From Myroides injenensis M09-0166 (GTDB taxonomy: Bacteria; Bacteroidota; Bacteroidia; Flavobacteriales; Flavobacteriaceae): a DNA stretch of 40,973 nt. Below are positions 16,560 to 25,374 of the stretch, piece by piece (the first letter of the stretch is position 1; each line of letters opens with the position of its first letter). The position numbers and the translations under genes were made by a program. The notes beneath the pieces are model-generated. The model did not search any database, had not been told where the DNA came from, and worked only from the letters and a program-made list of their open reading frames with translations. The stretch spans positions 1 through 40,973 of the forward strand of contig NZ_BAEX01000021.1 of NCBI RefSeq assembly GCF_000246945.1, written 5' to 3'.

Positions 16560-18662
16560 TTAGCTTATATAATTCCAAATGGTTGTATTACTATTGAGAA
16601 TTGCTAGTTTTGCTTTTATGTTTTGATGTTCTGGATTGTTTAATTCTGGATCTTCTTTTAATAAAAGTACTGCCTGATGCCTCGCATAGTGTAAAATGTC
16701 TTGATCTTTAATAAGGTCAGCAATTTTTAAAGGAAGTGTCCCACTTTGTTGTTTTCCCATAATATCTCCAGGACCGCGAAGTTTCAAATCTACTTCTGAT
16801 ATTTCAAAACCATCATTTGTACGACACATCGTTTCCATTCTGATTTTAGAATCGTTGCTTAATTTATCACCAGTCATTAAGATGCAGTAACTTTGTTCTG
16901 CTCCTCGACCTACACGCCCCCTTAACTGATGTAATTGAGATAATCCAAAACGCTCTGCGCTCTCTATAATCATCACAGAAGCATTAGGAACATTTACACC
17001 TACTTCAATCACTGTAGTAGCAACCATTATATTAGTCTCACCTTTAGCAAATCGCTCCATTTCTCTATCTTTTTCTGCTGGTGTCATTTGACCGTGTACA
17101 ATACTTACGCTATATTCAGGAAGCGGAAAGTCTCTTGAAATCCCTTCATAACCCTCCATTAGGTTTTTGTAATCTAATGTTTCGCTTTCATCAATTAAAG
17201 GATAAACAATGTAAACTTGTCGTCCTTTAGCAATTTCAGTTTTGATAAAATGCCATACAGATAGTCTTTTCCCTTCAAAGAAGTGCAACGTCTGAATTGG
17301 TTTCCGACCAGGAGGTAATTCATCAATAACGGAAACTTCTAGATCACCATAAAGAGTCATAGCTAGAGTACGGGGAATAGGAGTAGCTGTCATTACTAAT
17401 ATATGAGGAGGAATAACATTTTTTCGCCAAAGTTTAGAACGTTGTTCTACACCAAAACGATGTTGTTCATCTATTACAGCTAACCCTAAATTCTTAAAGA
17501 TAACTTTATCTTCAAATAAAGCATGCGTACCGATGAGAATCTGTAGTTCTCCATTTTCTAATTCTTCATGAATTATCCTTCTTTCGGCTATTTTTGTTGA
17601 ACCAGTGAGTAATTTGATATTTAAACCCAATGGCTCGGCTAATTCTGAAATTCCGATAAAGTGTTGTGTAGCTAAGATTTCAGTAGGTGCTACTATACAT
17701 GCCTGAAATCCATTGTCTATCGCTAAGAGACAACTCATGAATGCAACGATCGTCTTACCTGAACCTACATCACCTTGTAATAGGCGATTCATCTGAGCTG
17801 GCTGACCTACATCATTGCGTATTTCTTTAATTACTCTTTTTTGAGCATTGGTCAAAGGAAAGGGCAGATGATCTGTATAAAAAGTATTAAAATTTTCTCC
17901 CACTTTTTCAAATGGAAACCCTTTAATCTTGCCTTTTCGTGCAATGTTTTTTATGAGTAATTGTAATTGTATATAAAATAACTCTTCAAATTTTAGGCGA
18001 AATTCTGCACGATTTAAGATCTCCATATTTTTAGGAAAGTGAATATTAATCAGTGCTTCTTGCATACTAATCATTCCTAATTTTGATCTTAGCTCTTGTG
18101 GTAGGGTATCTGTGAATAAAAGATGTGTCTCTTGTAGCAGCTGAGCCATCATCTTAAGCATATGTTTATTAGAAATTCGCGCTCCTAATTTTTCTGTAGA
18201 AGGGTAGACTGCCTGCATTGCTGATGCGACATTTTTATTTCTGTCTTCTACTAATTCTAATTCAGGATGTGGAATAGAAAAAGTGTGATTAAAGCTATTT
18301 AATTTTCCAAATGCAACATAAGGTGTATTTATCTTTAAATTTTCTTGAATCCATTTGAAACCTTGAAACCATACAAGTTCTATTTCTCCTGTGCCATCTG
18401 TAAAGGTGGCTACTAATCGTTTTCCTCTTTTCTGCTCTACTGTTTTAAGATGGATGATTTTACCTATGATTTGTACTTCACTATTTGTATTTGATAGTTC
18501 GTTTATTTTATAAAAGCGTGTGCGATCTATATACCTGTTAGGATATAGATGAAGTAAATCTCTATATTTAAATATCCCCAATTCTTTTTTTAATAGGTCA
18601 GCACGCTGTGGGCCAACACCTTTTAAATATTCAATTGGCGTATCGAGTAAATTGTTAGACAT
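16560..18662 (-). CDS. recG: ATP-dependent DNA helicase RecG
   Basis: RecG remodels stalled replication forks and branched DNA. About 700 residues, the family's usual length. Visible: N-terminal wedge/OB region with the typical [17 protein letters not shown] start and TLYPNR-like [11 protein letters not shown], Walker A GDVGSGKT at about 300, DEQH box ([13 protein letters not shown]) at about 405, [12 protein letters not shown], and C-terminal LRGRVGRG with the TRG-like tail. An ATG seven codons upstream (18683) is possible, but [13 protein letters not shown] from 18662 fits the family better. rdgB follows after 26 bases. No clear promoter box is visible upstream. Confidence 0.95.
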   Translation of the reverse strand: MSNNLLDTPIEYLKGVGPQRADLLKKELGIFKYRDLLHLYPNRYIDRTRFYKINELSNTNSEVQIIGKIIHLKTVEQKRGKRLVATFTDGTGEIELVWFQGFKWIQENLKINTPYVAFGKLNSFNHTFSIPHPELELVEDRNKNVASAMQAVYPSTEKLGARISNKHMLKMMAQLLQETHLLFTDTLPQELRSKLGMISMQEALINIHFPKNMEILNRAEFRLKFEELFYIQLQLLIKNIARKGKIKGFPFEKVGENFNTFYTDHLPFPLTNAQKRVIKEIRNDVGQPAQMNRLLQGDVGSGKTIVAFMSCLLAIDNGFQACIVAPTEILATQHFIGISELAEPLGLNIKLLTGSTKIAERRIIHEELENGELQILIGTHALFEDKVIFKNLGLAVIDEQHRFGVEQRSKLWRKNVIPPHILVMTATPIPRTLAMTLYGDLEVSVIDELPPGRKPIQTLHFFEGKRLSVWHFIKTEIAKGRQVYIVYPLIDESETLDYKNLMEGYEGISRDFPLPEYSVSIVHGQMTPAEKDREMERFAKGETNIMVATTVIEVGVNVPNASVMIIESAERFGLSQLHQLRGRVGRGAEQSYCILMTGDKLSNDSKIRMETMCRTNDGFEISEVDLKLRGPGDIMGKQQSGTLPLKIADLIKDQDILHYARHQAVLLLKEDPELNNPEHQNIKAKLAILNSNTTIWNYIS

Positions 18663-18879
18663 GTCATTAAATAAATACTGCACTAAGATAAGGGTTTTTT
18701 AAAAATTATGAAGAAATGAAGATTTGCATTCGTGTTTAATTTTAGAGTAGAAAAGATTAATACTAGTTAGTCCATTAATAAATTGGTTACTGTTTTGAAT
18801 TTAATTAATAGCAGGAAAGTGAAGTATTTTTTAAATTATTTCTTTTGCGTTTATATCAAGTAGTTGTTTTATTTTTTTG

Positions 18880-18887
18880 TAATTTTG
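18880..18887 (+). promoter_or_regulatory. Candidate -7 box of structured RNA copy A
   Basis: TAATTTTG (TAnnTTTG), six bases before the start of homology with copy B. It aligns without a gap to the box at 39517-39524, so the promoter position itself is conserved between copies. Confidence 0.65.
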
Positions 18888-18892
18888 CAGTG

Positions 18893-19329
18893 TTAATCAG
18901 TGTACTAACTGGTATATTTTAAATAAAACTACACAAATCAAATTTTGTATTTTTATCTAAAAATGACTGTAAAAAAGTCAATTTTAACTTCACCTTTTTT
19001 CTTATTTTTTCAAATTTAGTTTACATTTTATCCTAGTGTTTATCGGGGACGGCATGGGTATTGTTTGGGTGCACCCCTGTTTTTGCAATGCTTACACCAG
19101 TAATTCTCGCACACTACCTAGACAAATCTAATTTTTTATTTTTAAAGTTTGCTTAAAGCATTATAAACATTGGGTTTTGAGAAGATATTTCTGTTTTGTG
19201 AATGGTAAAAAAGGACAATTTTTGGACATTATTTGCCCTATCTGTAAATAGTTATAGTGGTTTTGTATATCGATGCTCTATAATATAGAAATGGATAGAG
19301 ATAATTGTATAATAATCAAATATGTAATA
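18893..19329 (+). ncRNA. Candidate structured RNA, copy A of a two-copy family
   Basis: A non-coding stretch homologous to 39530-39964 on the same strand, collinear with about two bases of net length difference over more than 360. Shared blocks include TTAATCAGTGTACTAACTG at the 5' end, ACACAAATCAAA, GACTGTAAAAAAGTCAATTT, CGGGGACGG and TTTTGCAATGCTTAC. Structure: a 5' hairpin with stem 18896-18901/18908-18913 and loop GTACTA; a GC stem 19044-19048/19075-19079; and loop bases 19063-19069 (GTTTGGG) pairing with 19117-19123 (CCTAGAC), seven pairs including two G-U. No conserved ORF and no obvious terminator; the 3' end is set only by the end of homology (CAAATATG at 19317-19324). It could belong to a known flavobacterial RNA family such as 6S-Flavo, which I cannot test. 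Confidence 0.72.
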
Positions 19330-19472
19330 TGGGGATGAAAATAGGGGAGAAGAAGAGTTATTGCATATGTAGTAAAGTTGTTTGAGCAAGAGATTTGTAT
19401 ATTCTGCAATTAAGAAGTTGCTTGAGGAATCTTTTTTTGATTTGTGTCAATGCTGTTGAATAGTAGTAAGAC

Positions 19473-19480
19473 TAGTTTTG
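19473..19480 (+). promoter_or_regulatory. Candidate -7 box, DUF2798 gene
   Basis: TAGTTTTG, 25 bases before the ATG at 19506. It suggests this gene has its own promoter and that the upstream RNA element is not its leader. Confidence 0.5.
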
Positions 19481-19505
19481 TCTTATTAAATCAAAATAGA
19501 AAAAG

Positions 19506-19730
19506 ATGAATAAAAAGTATTACAAGTATTTAAACACATTGTTTGTGGTTATTCCAATGACAATGATTATGGCAACAATTGGAGTATCTAGGACGCATGA
19601 ATTTGACAGTGAATGGATATTTAAGTTTTTTAAAGCTTGGTCAGCTATGCTACCTGTGGCTTATGTATCGGCATTTTTAATTATTCCAAATGCTCGTAAA
19701 TTGGCTGAGAAGATCACAAAAATTAATTAA
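19506..19730 (+). CDS. DUF2798 small membrane protein
   Basis: A 74-residue protein with two membrane helices (about 8-27, LNTLFVVIPMTMIMATIGVS, and about 45-63, AWSAMLPVAYVSAFLIIP), followed by the NARKLAEKITK end typical of DUF2798. The family has no known function. It stands alone on the plus strand between the copy A RNA element and tRNA-Val, with its own promoter box and a bidirectional terminator behind it. The family call is fairly firm because the spacing of helices and the IIPNARKLA motif fit. Confidence 0.8.
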   Translation: MNKKYYKYLNTLFVVIPMTMIMATIGVSRTHEFDSEWIFKFFKAWSAMLPVAYVSAFLIIPNARKLAEKITKIN

Positions 19731-19762
19731 ATATGTCTTTATAAGAAAAGTGATTAAATAAA

Positions 19763-19791
19763 AAAATCTCTAGTGATATACTAGAGATTTT
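19763..19791. terminator. Bidirectional terminator
   Basis: 12-bp stem (AAAATCTCTAGT and its complement) with a 5-base loop between the DUF2798 gene and the convergent tRNA-Val gene. Confidence 0.8.
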
Positions 19792-19805
19792 ATGTTTTTT
19801 TGTAG

Positions 19806-19880
19806 TGGGCGATGAGGGATTCGAACCCCCGACCCTCTCGGTGTAAACGAGATGCTCTGAACCAACTGAGCTAATCGCCC
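19806..19880 (-). tRNA. tRNA-Val (anticodon UAC)
   Basis: A 75-base cloverleaf on the minus strand. The acceptor arm GGGCGAT pairs with ATCGCCC, with an A discriminator. The D arm contains AGCTCAGTTGG, the anticodon stem is TCTCG/CGAGA with loop TTTACAC giving anticodon UAC (Val), and the T arm contains GGTTCGAATC. CCA is not encoded and must be added post-transcriptionally. A TAnnTTTG box lies 14 bases upstream. Confidence 0.97.
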
Positions 19881-19893
19881 TTCAATTGGATTG

Positions 19894-19901
19894 CAAATAT
19901 A
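19894..19901 (-). promoter_or_regulatory. Candidate -7 box of tRNA-Val
   Basis: TATATTTG on the minus strand, 13 bases before the mature tRNA 5' end, the distance expected for a short 5' leader removed by RNase P. Confidence 0.6.
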
Positions 19902-19934
19902 GAATTTATATTTGAAAGTAAAACAGAAAATGAC

Positions 19935-20315
19935 TTATTTTTCTGTTTTTATTATGTTTTTTAATTCGGCTTTATCAGTGTAGTTTACAATTTCGATTGT
20001 AAATTGTTCTTTGTTAGTGTTTTGTCCTTTGATAACATAGATCTTACCGTTTTCGAATTCTACATTACTATTAGAAAAATCTACTTTGCCATAGGTAAGT
20101 GTGTTTCTAATATCTTCTTCATTGACCCAACCTTGTTTTAAAATTTCATCTGCCTCCGCAGAATATTTTACTGGTTTGCTTCTAATGTCTTTTAAAACTC
20201 TACAGTTTGGTAAGTAACAAAATTTTGTCTTTTTTTCACCAAAGAAATAGATCAAGAACATACATCCAATCAATAATCCAAATAGATAATAAGCTAAGCG
20301 TTGGGTAAACTTCAT
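19935..20315 (-). CDS. DUF4258-like membrane-anchored protein
   Basis: A 126-residue protein with one N-terminal membrane helix (about 8-25, YYLFGLLIGCMFLIYFFG), then CYLPNCRV with two cysteines, and a C-terminal part (about 50-115) that resembles DUF4258: SAEADEILKQGWVNEEDIRNTLTYGKVDFSNS followed by a beta-strand IYVIKGQN and FTIEIVNY. DUF4258 is a small fold of unknown role, sometimes seen in toxin-like contexts; no antitoxin-like partner is adjacent here. It is a single gene with a good promoter box 17 bases upstream. It ends 54 bases before the tRNA promoter region. Confidence 0.78.
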   Translation of the reverse strand: MKFTQRLAYYLFGLLIGCMFLIYFFGEKKTKFCYLPNCRVLKDIRSKPVKYSAEADEILKQGWVNEEDIRNTLTYGKVDFSNSNVEFENGKIYVIKGQNTNKEQFTIEIVNYTDKAELKNIIKTEK

Positions 20316-20332
20316 TTTTTATGATTTTGTGC

Positions 20333-20340
20333 AAAAATAC
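20333..20340 (-). promoter_or_regulatory. Candidate -7 box, DUF4258-like gene
   Basis: TATTTTTG on the minus strand, 17 bases upstream of the ATG at 20315. Confidence 0.5.
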
Positions 20341-20377
20341 TAATAAGACATTGGAAAACTAGTCATTTAGTAAAAAT

Positions 20378-21574
20378 TTAAAAAGTAAATAATAAGATGT
20401 CTTTATATTCTAAGTTAAACCAATTTGCTACACTTCTGTTTGTAACTAATCCTTTATAACTATAGATTCCTGTTTTTATAATTGTATCGCCATGTACAGC
20501 ACCGTCTAAGTCGCCATTTTCTGCATAATCAATAAGCATAGGCGTAATGATATTGCTCAATGCCATAGAGGCTGTTTTGCAATAACGAGAAGTGATATTA
20601 GGAACACAATAATGGATTACGCCATTCTTAACTATAGTTGGATTTTCATGAGAAGTAAGTTCTGAAGTTTCAAAACATCCTCCGTTATCAATGGCAACAT
20701 CAATTATGACAGCTCCTTTTTTCATATTCTCTACCATCGTTTCAGTAACTACAATAGGGGATCTGTTTTTACCTCTGATGGCTCCAATAGCTACATCACA
20801 TCGCATTAGTGCTTTAAGCAATATTTTGTCTTGTATGGTAGAAGTAGAAACAAGTGATGGGAGATTTTTTTGTAATCGTTTTAGTTTTTGGATGGAATTA
20901 TCGAATACTCTTACGTTTGCCCCCATGCTTAAAGCTGTTCTAGCTGCATATTCAGCTACTATTCCTGCTCCTAAAATTACTACTTCTGTAGGTATTACTC
21001 CTGTAATATTACCAAATAATAATCCTTTTCCATTATTTGTTGTAGTCATTAGTTCTGCCGCGATTAATATGGAAGAGATTCCTGCGATCTCACTTAATGA
21101 ACTTGATGTAAGATAAGAACCGTTTTTTTCGTGAATGAAATCTATTCCTATCGCAGATATTTTCTTTTTGGCTAATGCTTCAAAGAACTGACTTTGCAAG
21201 GTTTTTAGCTGAACAGTAGACCAGACTACTGTATAAGGTGCCATCATTTTTATCTCCTCAAGTGTAGGTGCGGCAACTTTCACAATAATAGGACAACTGA
21301 ATACTTTTTTTGTATCAGAGGTTAATTCTGCACCTGCCTTACTATATTCTAGATCAGTATAACTTGCGGCTTCTCCAGCTCCTTTTTCAATCAGGACTCG
21401 ATGCCCATAAGAACTTAATGTCTGAACGGCTTCAGGTGTAATACAGATTCTTTTCTCTTGTGAGAAATTCTCTTTGGGAACACCTACAAAAAGACTGCTC
21501 TTTTGACGCTCAATCATTAGACATTCTTCTTGTGGGATTAAATCTTTTTGTGAAAAAGGAGTAGTAATTGCCAT
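20378..21574 (-). CDS. Alanine dehydrogenase-type NAD-dependent oxidoreductase
   Basis: A 398-residue member of the alanine dehydrogenase / pyridine nucleotide transhydrogenase alpha family, with the Bacteroidota-type N-terminal extension (LIPQEECLMIERQKSS). Visible: VGVPKENFSQEKRICITPEAV at about 31-50, typical of the family's substrate domain; the nucleotide-binding VVILGAGIVAEYAA with glycines at about 202-207; and MKKGAVIIDVAIDNGGCFETS at the C-terminal half. The likely reaction is NAD-linked alanine to pyruvate and ammonia. The gene lies 20 bases after tsaE and belongs to the porX-tsaE-ald run. Specificity for alanine is by family, not by residues I can prove. Confidence 0.88.
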   Translation of the reverse strand: MAITTPFSQKDLIPQEECLMIERQKSSLFVGVPKENFSQEKRICITPEAVQTLSSYGHRVLIEKGAGEAASYTDLEYSKAGAELTSDTKKVFSCPIIVKVAAPTLEEIKMMAPYTVVWSTVQLKTLQSQFFEALAKKKISAIGIDFIHEKNGSYLTSSSLSEIAGISSILIAAELMTTTNNGKGLLFGNITGVIPTEVVILGAGIVAEYAARTALSMGANVRVFDNSIQKLKRLQKNLPSLVSTSTIQDKILLKALMRCDVAIGAIRGKNRSPIVVTETMVENMKKGAVIIDVAIDNGGCFETSELTSHENPTIVKNGVIHYCVPNITSRYCKTASMALSNIITPMLIDYAENGDLDGAVHGDTIIKTGIYSYKGLVTNRSVANWFNLEYKDILLFTF

Positions 21575-21594
21575 ATTGAAAGTCGTTTATTTTG

Positions 21595-22011
21595 TTAGTT
21601 GTTTACTAATATTAGTTTTCGATCGCCATTTTCTAATACAGATAATTGTATAAGAGAATGATCGTCTGGAATAATAGTAGGAGTTTTTTCAGGCCATTCA
21701 ATGAAACACCAGTTATTCGAATCTAAGTATTCATCCATCCCCATATCATAAGCTTCTTCTTCTTGCTCTAAACGATATAGGTCAAAATGATATACGCGTT
21801 GATTAATAGTATCAGAGTAGTATTCATTTACAATAGAAAATGTAGGACTGCTCGTCATATCTGTAATTCCTAGTTGTTTTGACAAGGCTTTAATGAATGT
21901 GGTTTTTCCTGTACCCATTGGTGCATCAAAAAGTACAATTTTGTGTTTTATATTTTTTAAAACTATTTCAGCAGTTTTCTCAATGTCGCTAATTGAAAAA
22001 ATAATTTCCAT
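21595..22011 (-). CDS. tsaE: tRNA threonylcarbamoyladenosine biosynthesis ATPase TsaE
   Basis: Small P-loop ATPase of 138 residues that supports TsaB/TsaD in making t6A at position 37 of ANN-decoding tRNAs, in the cytosol. Visible: Walker A APMGTGKTTF at about 30-39, SSPTFSIVNEY (about 53-63) and the HFDLYRL motif with EEAYDMGMDEYL and FIEWPE, all standard for the family. Length is typical. It overlaps neither neighbour but sits two bases after porX and 20 before alanine dehydrogenase, an arrangement that points to one operon. Confidence 0.95.
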   Translation of the reverse strand: MEIIFSISDIEKTAEIVLKNIKHKIVLFDAPMGTGKTTFIKALSKQLGITDMTSSPTFSIVNEYYSDTINQRVYHFDLYRLEQEEEAYDMGMDEYLDSNNWCFIEWPEKTPTIIPDDHSLIQLSVLENGDRKLILVNN

Positions 22012-22013
22012 GT

Positions 22014-23567
22014 TTATTTAGGGTTTAATACAATAAATGGAACGATTAACTCCTCTAATGATATACCACCATGCTGATAAGTATTTTTAAAATAAGAAGC
22101 ATAGTAATTAAAATTGTTTTGGTATGCTAAGAAGAAATCATTCTTTGCAAAAATAAACGAACTACTTAAATTAATACTTGGTAATTGAATCTTTTTAGGG
22201 TCTTTAACATGATAGACATCCTTAGCTTCAAAAGTGAGACTTTTACCAGTTTTATATCTCAAATTAAGACTGGTATTTTTATCACCGATTACTTTAGATG
22301 GGTTTTTGCAATTGATTGTCCCGTGGTCAGTAGTTATAATAATTTTATAACCAAGTTGTTGAGCTTGTTGAATCACTTCGAGTAAAGGTGAATTCTTAAA
22401 CCAACTGACAGTCAATGATCGGTAAGCTTTGTCATTAGACGCCAGTTCTTTAATTACTTCCATTTCTGTTTTTGCATGCGAAAGCATATCTACAAAATTG
22501 TAAACTAATGTAATTAGTTTGTTGTTTTTTAGACTTTTGAAGTTCTCTACTAGTTTTCTGCCGTCTTTTTGACTAACAATCTTGTGATATTCATTTTTGA
22601 CATCTAATCGCAGACGTTTTAATTGATCTTGAAGGAATTCATTTTCAAATAGGTTTTTTCCACCTTCGTCTGTATCATTTTTCCAATATTGTGGAAGTTG
22701 AGTAGCCATTTCAAGTGGTGTAAGTCCCGAAAATATAGCATTACGTGCATATTGGGTTGCAGATGGTAAGATAGAGAAGAAGCTGTATTCTGACTCTACT
22801 TTGTAATGATTAGTAATAATAGGTTCAAAAGCTCTCCATTGATCATATCTCAAATTGTCGATTACAATAAAAAGTACTTTTGCATCTTCTTTTTTAAGCT
22901 CTGGAGCGACCCATTTTCTAAATATCTGGTGAGATAAAACAGGACTATCTTCAGGATTATTAATCCAATACTCGTAATTCTTCTCTATAAATTTACCAAA
23001 TAGAGAATTTGCTTCATTACGTTGTCCTTCTAGAATGTTGATGAGGTTTTGATCCTCAATGTTTTCGAGTTTTTGTTCCCAATAAAGAAGTTTTCTATAG
23101 ATAGAAATCCAATCTTCATAGGTTCTCGCATCCATTAAGTCCAATGAAATATTTCTAAATTCCTTTTGATAACTTAGTGTTGATTTTTCTGAAATTAATC
23201 TAGAGTCATCAAGATTCTTTTTTAAACTCAGTAAAATTTGATTTGGATTGACAGGTTTGATTAAATAATCAGATATTTTAGCACCGATAGCCTCTTCCAT
23301 AATATATTCCTCTTCACTTTTGGTAATCATGATGATAGGAATATTGTTTTTTATGGTTTTAATTTCGTTTAAGGTTTCTAATCCTGTAAGGCCAGGCATA
23401 TTTTCGTCTAGGAATACGATGTCAAAATCTTCTTTTGCAAATAATTCTATAGCGTCTTGACCGTTTGTGCACGTAGTGATATTGTAGTTTTTCTTTTCAA
23501 GAAATAAAATGTGAGGTTTTAATAAATCCACTTCATCATCCACCCAGAGTATATTAATTTTATTCAT
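22014..23567 (-). CDS. porX: PorX-type response regulator with alkaline phosphatase-like domain
   Basis: Two-domain regulator of 517 residues. The N-terminal receiver has D10/D11, phosphoacceptor D54 (VFLDENMPGLTG), T/S around 83 and K104. The C-terminal PglZ/alkaline phosphatase-like domain carries VLFIVIDNLRYDQW, the SGLTPLEMATQLPQYW substrate-pocket region and ITTDHGTINCKNPSKVIGDK (about 395-415). PorX works with the PorY kinase and the SigP sigma factor to control genes of the type IX secretion system in Porphyromonas and flavobacteria. No porY is nearby, which is usual because the pair is unlinked. The gene is followed closely by tsaE and ald. No clear promoter box is found upstream. Confidence 0.93.
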   Translation of the reverse strand: MNKINILWVDDEVDLLKPHILFLEKKNYNITTCTNGQDAIELFAKEDFDIVFLDENMPGLTGLETLNEIKTIKNNIPIIMITKSEEEYIMEEAIGAKISDYLIKPVNPNQILLSLKKNLDDSRLISEKSTLSYQKEFRNISLDLMDARTYEDWISIYRKLLYWEQKLENIEDQNLINILEGQRNEANSLFGKFIEKNYEYWINNPEDSPVLSHQIFRKWVAPELKKEDAKVLFIVIDNLRYDQWRAFEPIITNHYKVESEYSFFSILPSATQYARNAIFSGLTPLEMATQLPQYWKNDTDEGGKNLFENEFLQDQLKRLRLDVKNEYHKIVSQKDGRKLVENFKSLKNNKLITLVYNFVDMLSHAKTEMEVIKELASNDKAYRSLTVSWFKNSPLLEVIQQAQQLGYKIIITTDHGTINCKNPSKVIGDKNTSLNLRYKTGKSLTFEAKDVYHVKDPKKIQLPSINLSSSFIFAKNDFFLAYQNNFNYYASYFKNTYQHGGISLEELIVPFIVLNPK

Positions 23568-23671
23568 AATTTGTCATGTTTTGTATTGTGTGTATTCCTA
23601 ATTTATTTGAAATCATTTAAATTAGTACGGTTAAATATACCAATCAATTTTCGTATTACAATACTTAACGA

Positions 23672-23679
23672 TATTTTTG
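23672..23679 (+). promoter_or_regulatory. Candidate -7 box, glycosyltransferase operon
   Basis: TATTTTTG, 26 bases before the ATG at 23706, in the divergent region facing porX. Confidence 0.5.
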
Positions 23680-23705
23680 TGACCGTATTATAAAAAAAAC
23701 TATAA

Positions 23706-24701
23706 ATGTACTATTCATTCATTATTCCTGTTTACAATCGCCCAGATGAAATAGATGAGCTTTTAGAAAGTTTATGTCGCCAAAAGTATAGTGGGGAATT
23801 TGAGGTGGTAGTTGTAGAGGATGGATCAAAAATAGATTCACGAGAAATTGTCTTAAAATATAGTAATCGCTTAAATATAAGTTATTATTATAAAGATAAT
23901 TCGGGTCCAGGTGACTCTAGGAATTATGGAATGCAGAGAGCTAAAGGAGATTATTACATCATACTGGATTCAGACTGCATTATTCCAGAGAATTATTTAT
24001 TAGAGGTGAATACTTACTTAGATAGCAAATACGTAGATTGTTTTGGAGGACCAGATGCAGCTTTGGATAGTTTTAGTGCAGTACAAAAGGCAATAAATTT
24101 TTCAATGACATCGTTTTTAACAACAGGAGGTATTCGTGGAGGAAGTGAGCGTTTAAGTAAATTTCAGCCAAGAAGTTTCAATATGGGGATATCTAAGAAA
24201 GCTTTTGAAGCATCAAAAGGTTTTGGGAAGATACATCCTGGTGAAGATCCAGATTTAACAATACGTTTGTGGGAGTTAGGTTTTGAGTCTGAATTATTTC
24301 CCAAAGCTTATGTCTATCACAAGCGTAGAATTGATTGGAAAAAGTTTTATACTCAGGTAAATAAATTTGGAAAGGCAAGACCCATATTGAACAAGAGATA
24401 CCCAAAATATTCAAAATTAACATATTGGTTTCCCCTTTTGTTTTTGATAGGGTTGATATTTAGTATAATAGCAGCTTTCAAGGGGGTTTATTTGTTAATT
24501 AATATTTATATATTCTATTTTTTATTAATTTTTGTAATATCATCGATAAAAAATAGAAGTATAAAAATAGGATTTTTATCAATTTTGGCAGTTTTTATAC
24601 AATTTTATGGTTATGGCACGGGATTTGTTAAATCAGTGTACAAAGTATTTATACTTAACCAAAAACCAGAAGTTGCATTGCCAGAAATGTTCTTTAAATG
24701 A
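23706..24701 (+). CDS. Family 2 glycosyltransferase with C-terminal membrane helices
   Basis: Membrane-associated GT-A glycosyltransferase of 331 residues. Visible: YSFIIPVYNRPDEIDELLESL at the N-terminus, VVVVEDGS at about 34-41, GPGDSRNYGMQRAKGDYYIILDSD with the metal-binding DxD at D88-S-D90, and GEDPDLTIRLWELGF (about 179-193), the usual acceptor-site ED region. Two or three hydrophobic segments follow (about 238-282 and 292-312), so it acts at the inner membrane on cell-surface glycans; donor and acceptor sugars are unknown. The stop overlaps the start of coaE by ATGA, so the two are translationally coupled. Confidence 0.92.
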   Translation: MYYSFIIPVYNRPDEIDELLESLCRQKYSGEFEVVVVEDGSKIDSREIVLKYSNRLNISYYYKDNSGPGDSRNYGMQRAKGDYYIILDSDCIIPENYLLEVNTYLDSKYVDCFGGPDAALDSFSAVQKAINFSMTSFLTTGGIRGGSERLSKFQPRSFNMGISKKAFEASKGFGKIHPGEDPDLTIRLWELGFESELFPKAYVYHKRRIDWKKFYTQVNKFGKARPILNKRYPKYSKLTYWFPLLFLIGLIFSIIAAFKGVYLLINIYIFYFLLIFVISSIKNRSIKIGFLSILAVFIQFYGYGTGFVKSVYKVFILNQKPEVALPEMFFK

Positions 24702-25312
24702 GAATTATGGGAAAAACATTAATAGCTGGTTTAACGGGGGGAATAGGTAGTGGAAAGACTACTGTCGCAAAGATGTTTGAAGAGGAAGGTATTCCTATAT
24801 ATATAGCTGATGATCGTGCAAAGATTATTATGGATAGAAAGGACATCGTAGACAGGGTGCAGGACATATTCCCGATAAATGTAATTACTGACGACTATAA
24901 ATTAGATCGTAAGGTAATTAGAGAAACGGTCTTTGAAAATAAGGAACTATTGGAAAAACTAAATGATATAGTACATCCCGAGGTCAAAAAAGATTTTGAA
25001 CAATGGGTGGCAAGTCATTTAGATAAACCATTTGTGATTAAAGAAACAGCTATACTTTTTGAAAAGAAGTTAGACAAGCAATGTGATCTTGTTATTTTAG
25101 TAACTGCTCCTGACGAATTGCGAATAGAGCGGATTAAAAAACGAGATAACGTCTCAAATGACAATATTCGACAAATTATGAATAATCAGCTATCTGATGA
25201 GTATAAAAAACAATTTAGCAATTATGTTATTGAGAATATTGATATAAAAAAGGTTAAACACGAAGTAAAATGTATTATTAATAACATTAAAGAGATAAAA
25301 AGCTCATTTTAA
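24698..25312 (+). CDS. coaE: Dephospho-CoA kinase
   Basis: Last step of coenzyme A synthesis: phosphorylation of dephospho-CoA at the 3'-ribose hydroxyl with ATP. About 204 residues, the usual length. Visible: Walker A GGIGSGKTT at about 14-22, IADDRAKIIMD (about 35-45) forming the CoA-domain entry, HPEVKKDFEQWV (about 96-107), and VTAPDELRIERIKKRDN with the lid. The ATG at 24698 overlaps the glycosyltransferase stop; a second ATG at 24707 (MGKTLIAGLTGG) is an equally good start. It lies in the middle of the plus-strand run that leads into the two-component pair. Confidence 0.95.
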   Translation: MRIMGKTLIAGLTGGIGSGKTTVAKMFEEEGIPIYIADDRAKIIMDRKDIVDRVQDIFPINVITDDYKLDRKVIRETVFENKELLEKLNDIVHPEVKKDFEQWVASHLDKPFVIKETAILFEKKLDKQCDLVILVTAPDELRIERIKKRDNVSNDNIRQIMNNQLSDEYKKQFSNYVIENIDIKKVKHEVKCIINNIKEIKSSF

Positions 25313-25359
25313 TTAGTTAATTTTATGTTAATCGATGGGATGGTTGTTTTTTTTAATGT

Positions 25360-25367
25360 TAATTTTG
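25360..25367 (+). promoter_or_regulatory. Candidate -7 box, histidine kinase/regulator operon
   Basis: TAATTTTG with its last base only eight bases before the ATG at 25375. If the usual spacing holds, the transcript would start at or next to the start codon, i.e. leaderless. Confidence 0.5.
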
Positions 25368-25374
25368 AAAGTTC

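Noticed and set aside
16534-16578. Longer rdgB start at 16578
   Set aside because: The extra 15 residues ([15 protein letters not shown]) are not family-like and overlap the recG stop region. MKLVFASNN at 16533 is the standard RdgB beginning.
18963-19018. Short peptide MTVKKSI... in RNA copy A (ATG) and its aligned TTG-started form in copy B
   Set aside because: Only the first seven residues agree between copies, and these coincide with the hairpin GACT...AGTC. After that the frames diverge and end at different lengths, so RNA structure explains the conservation better.
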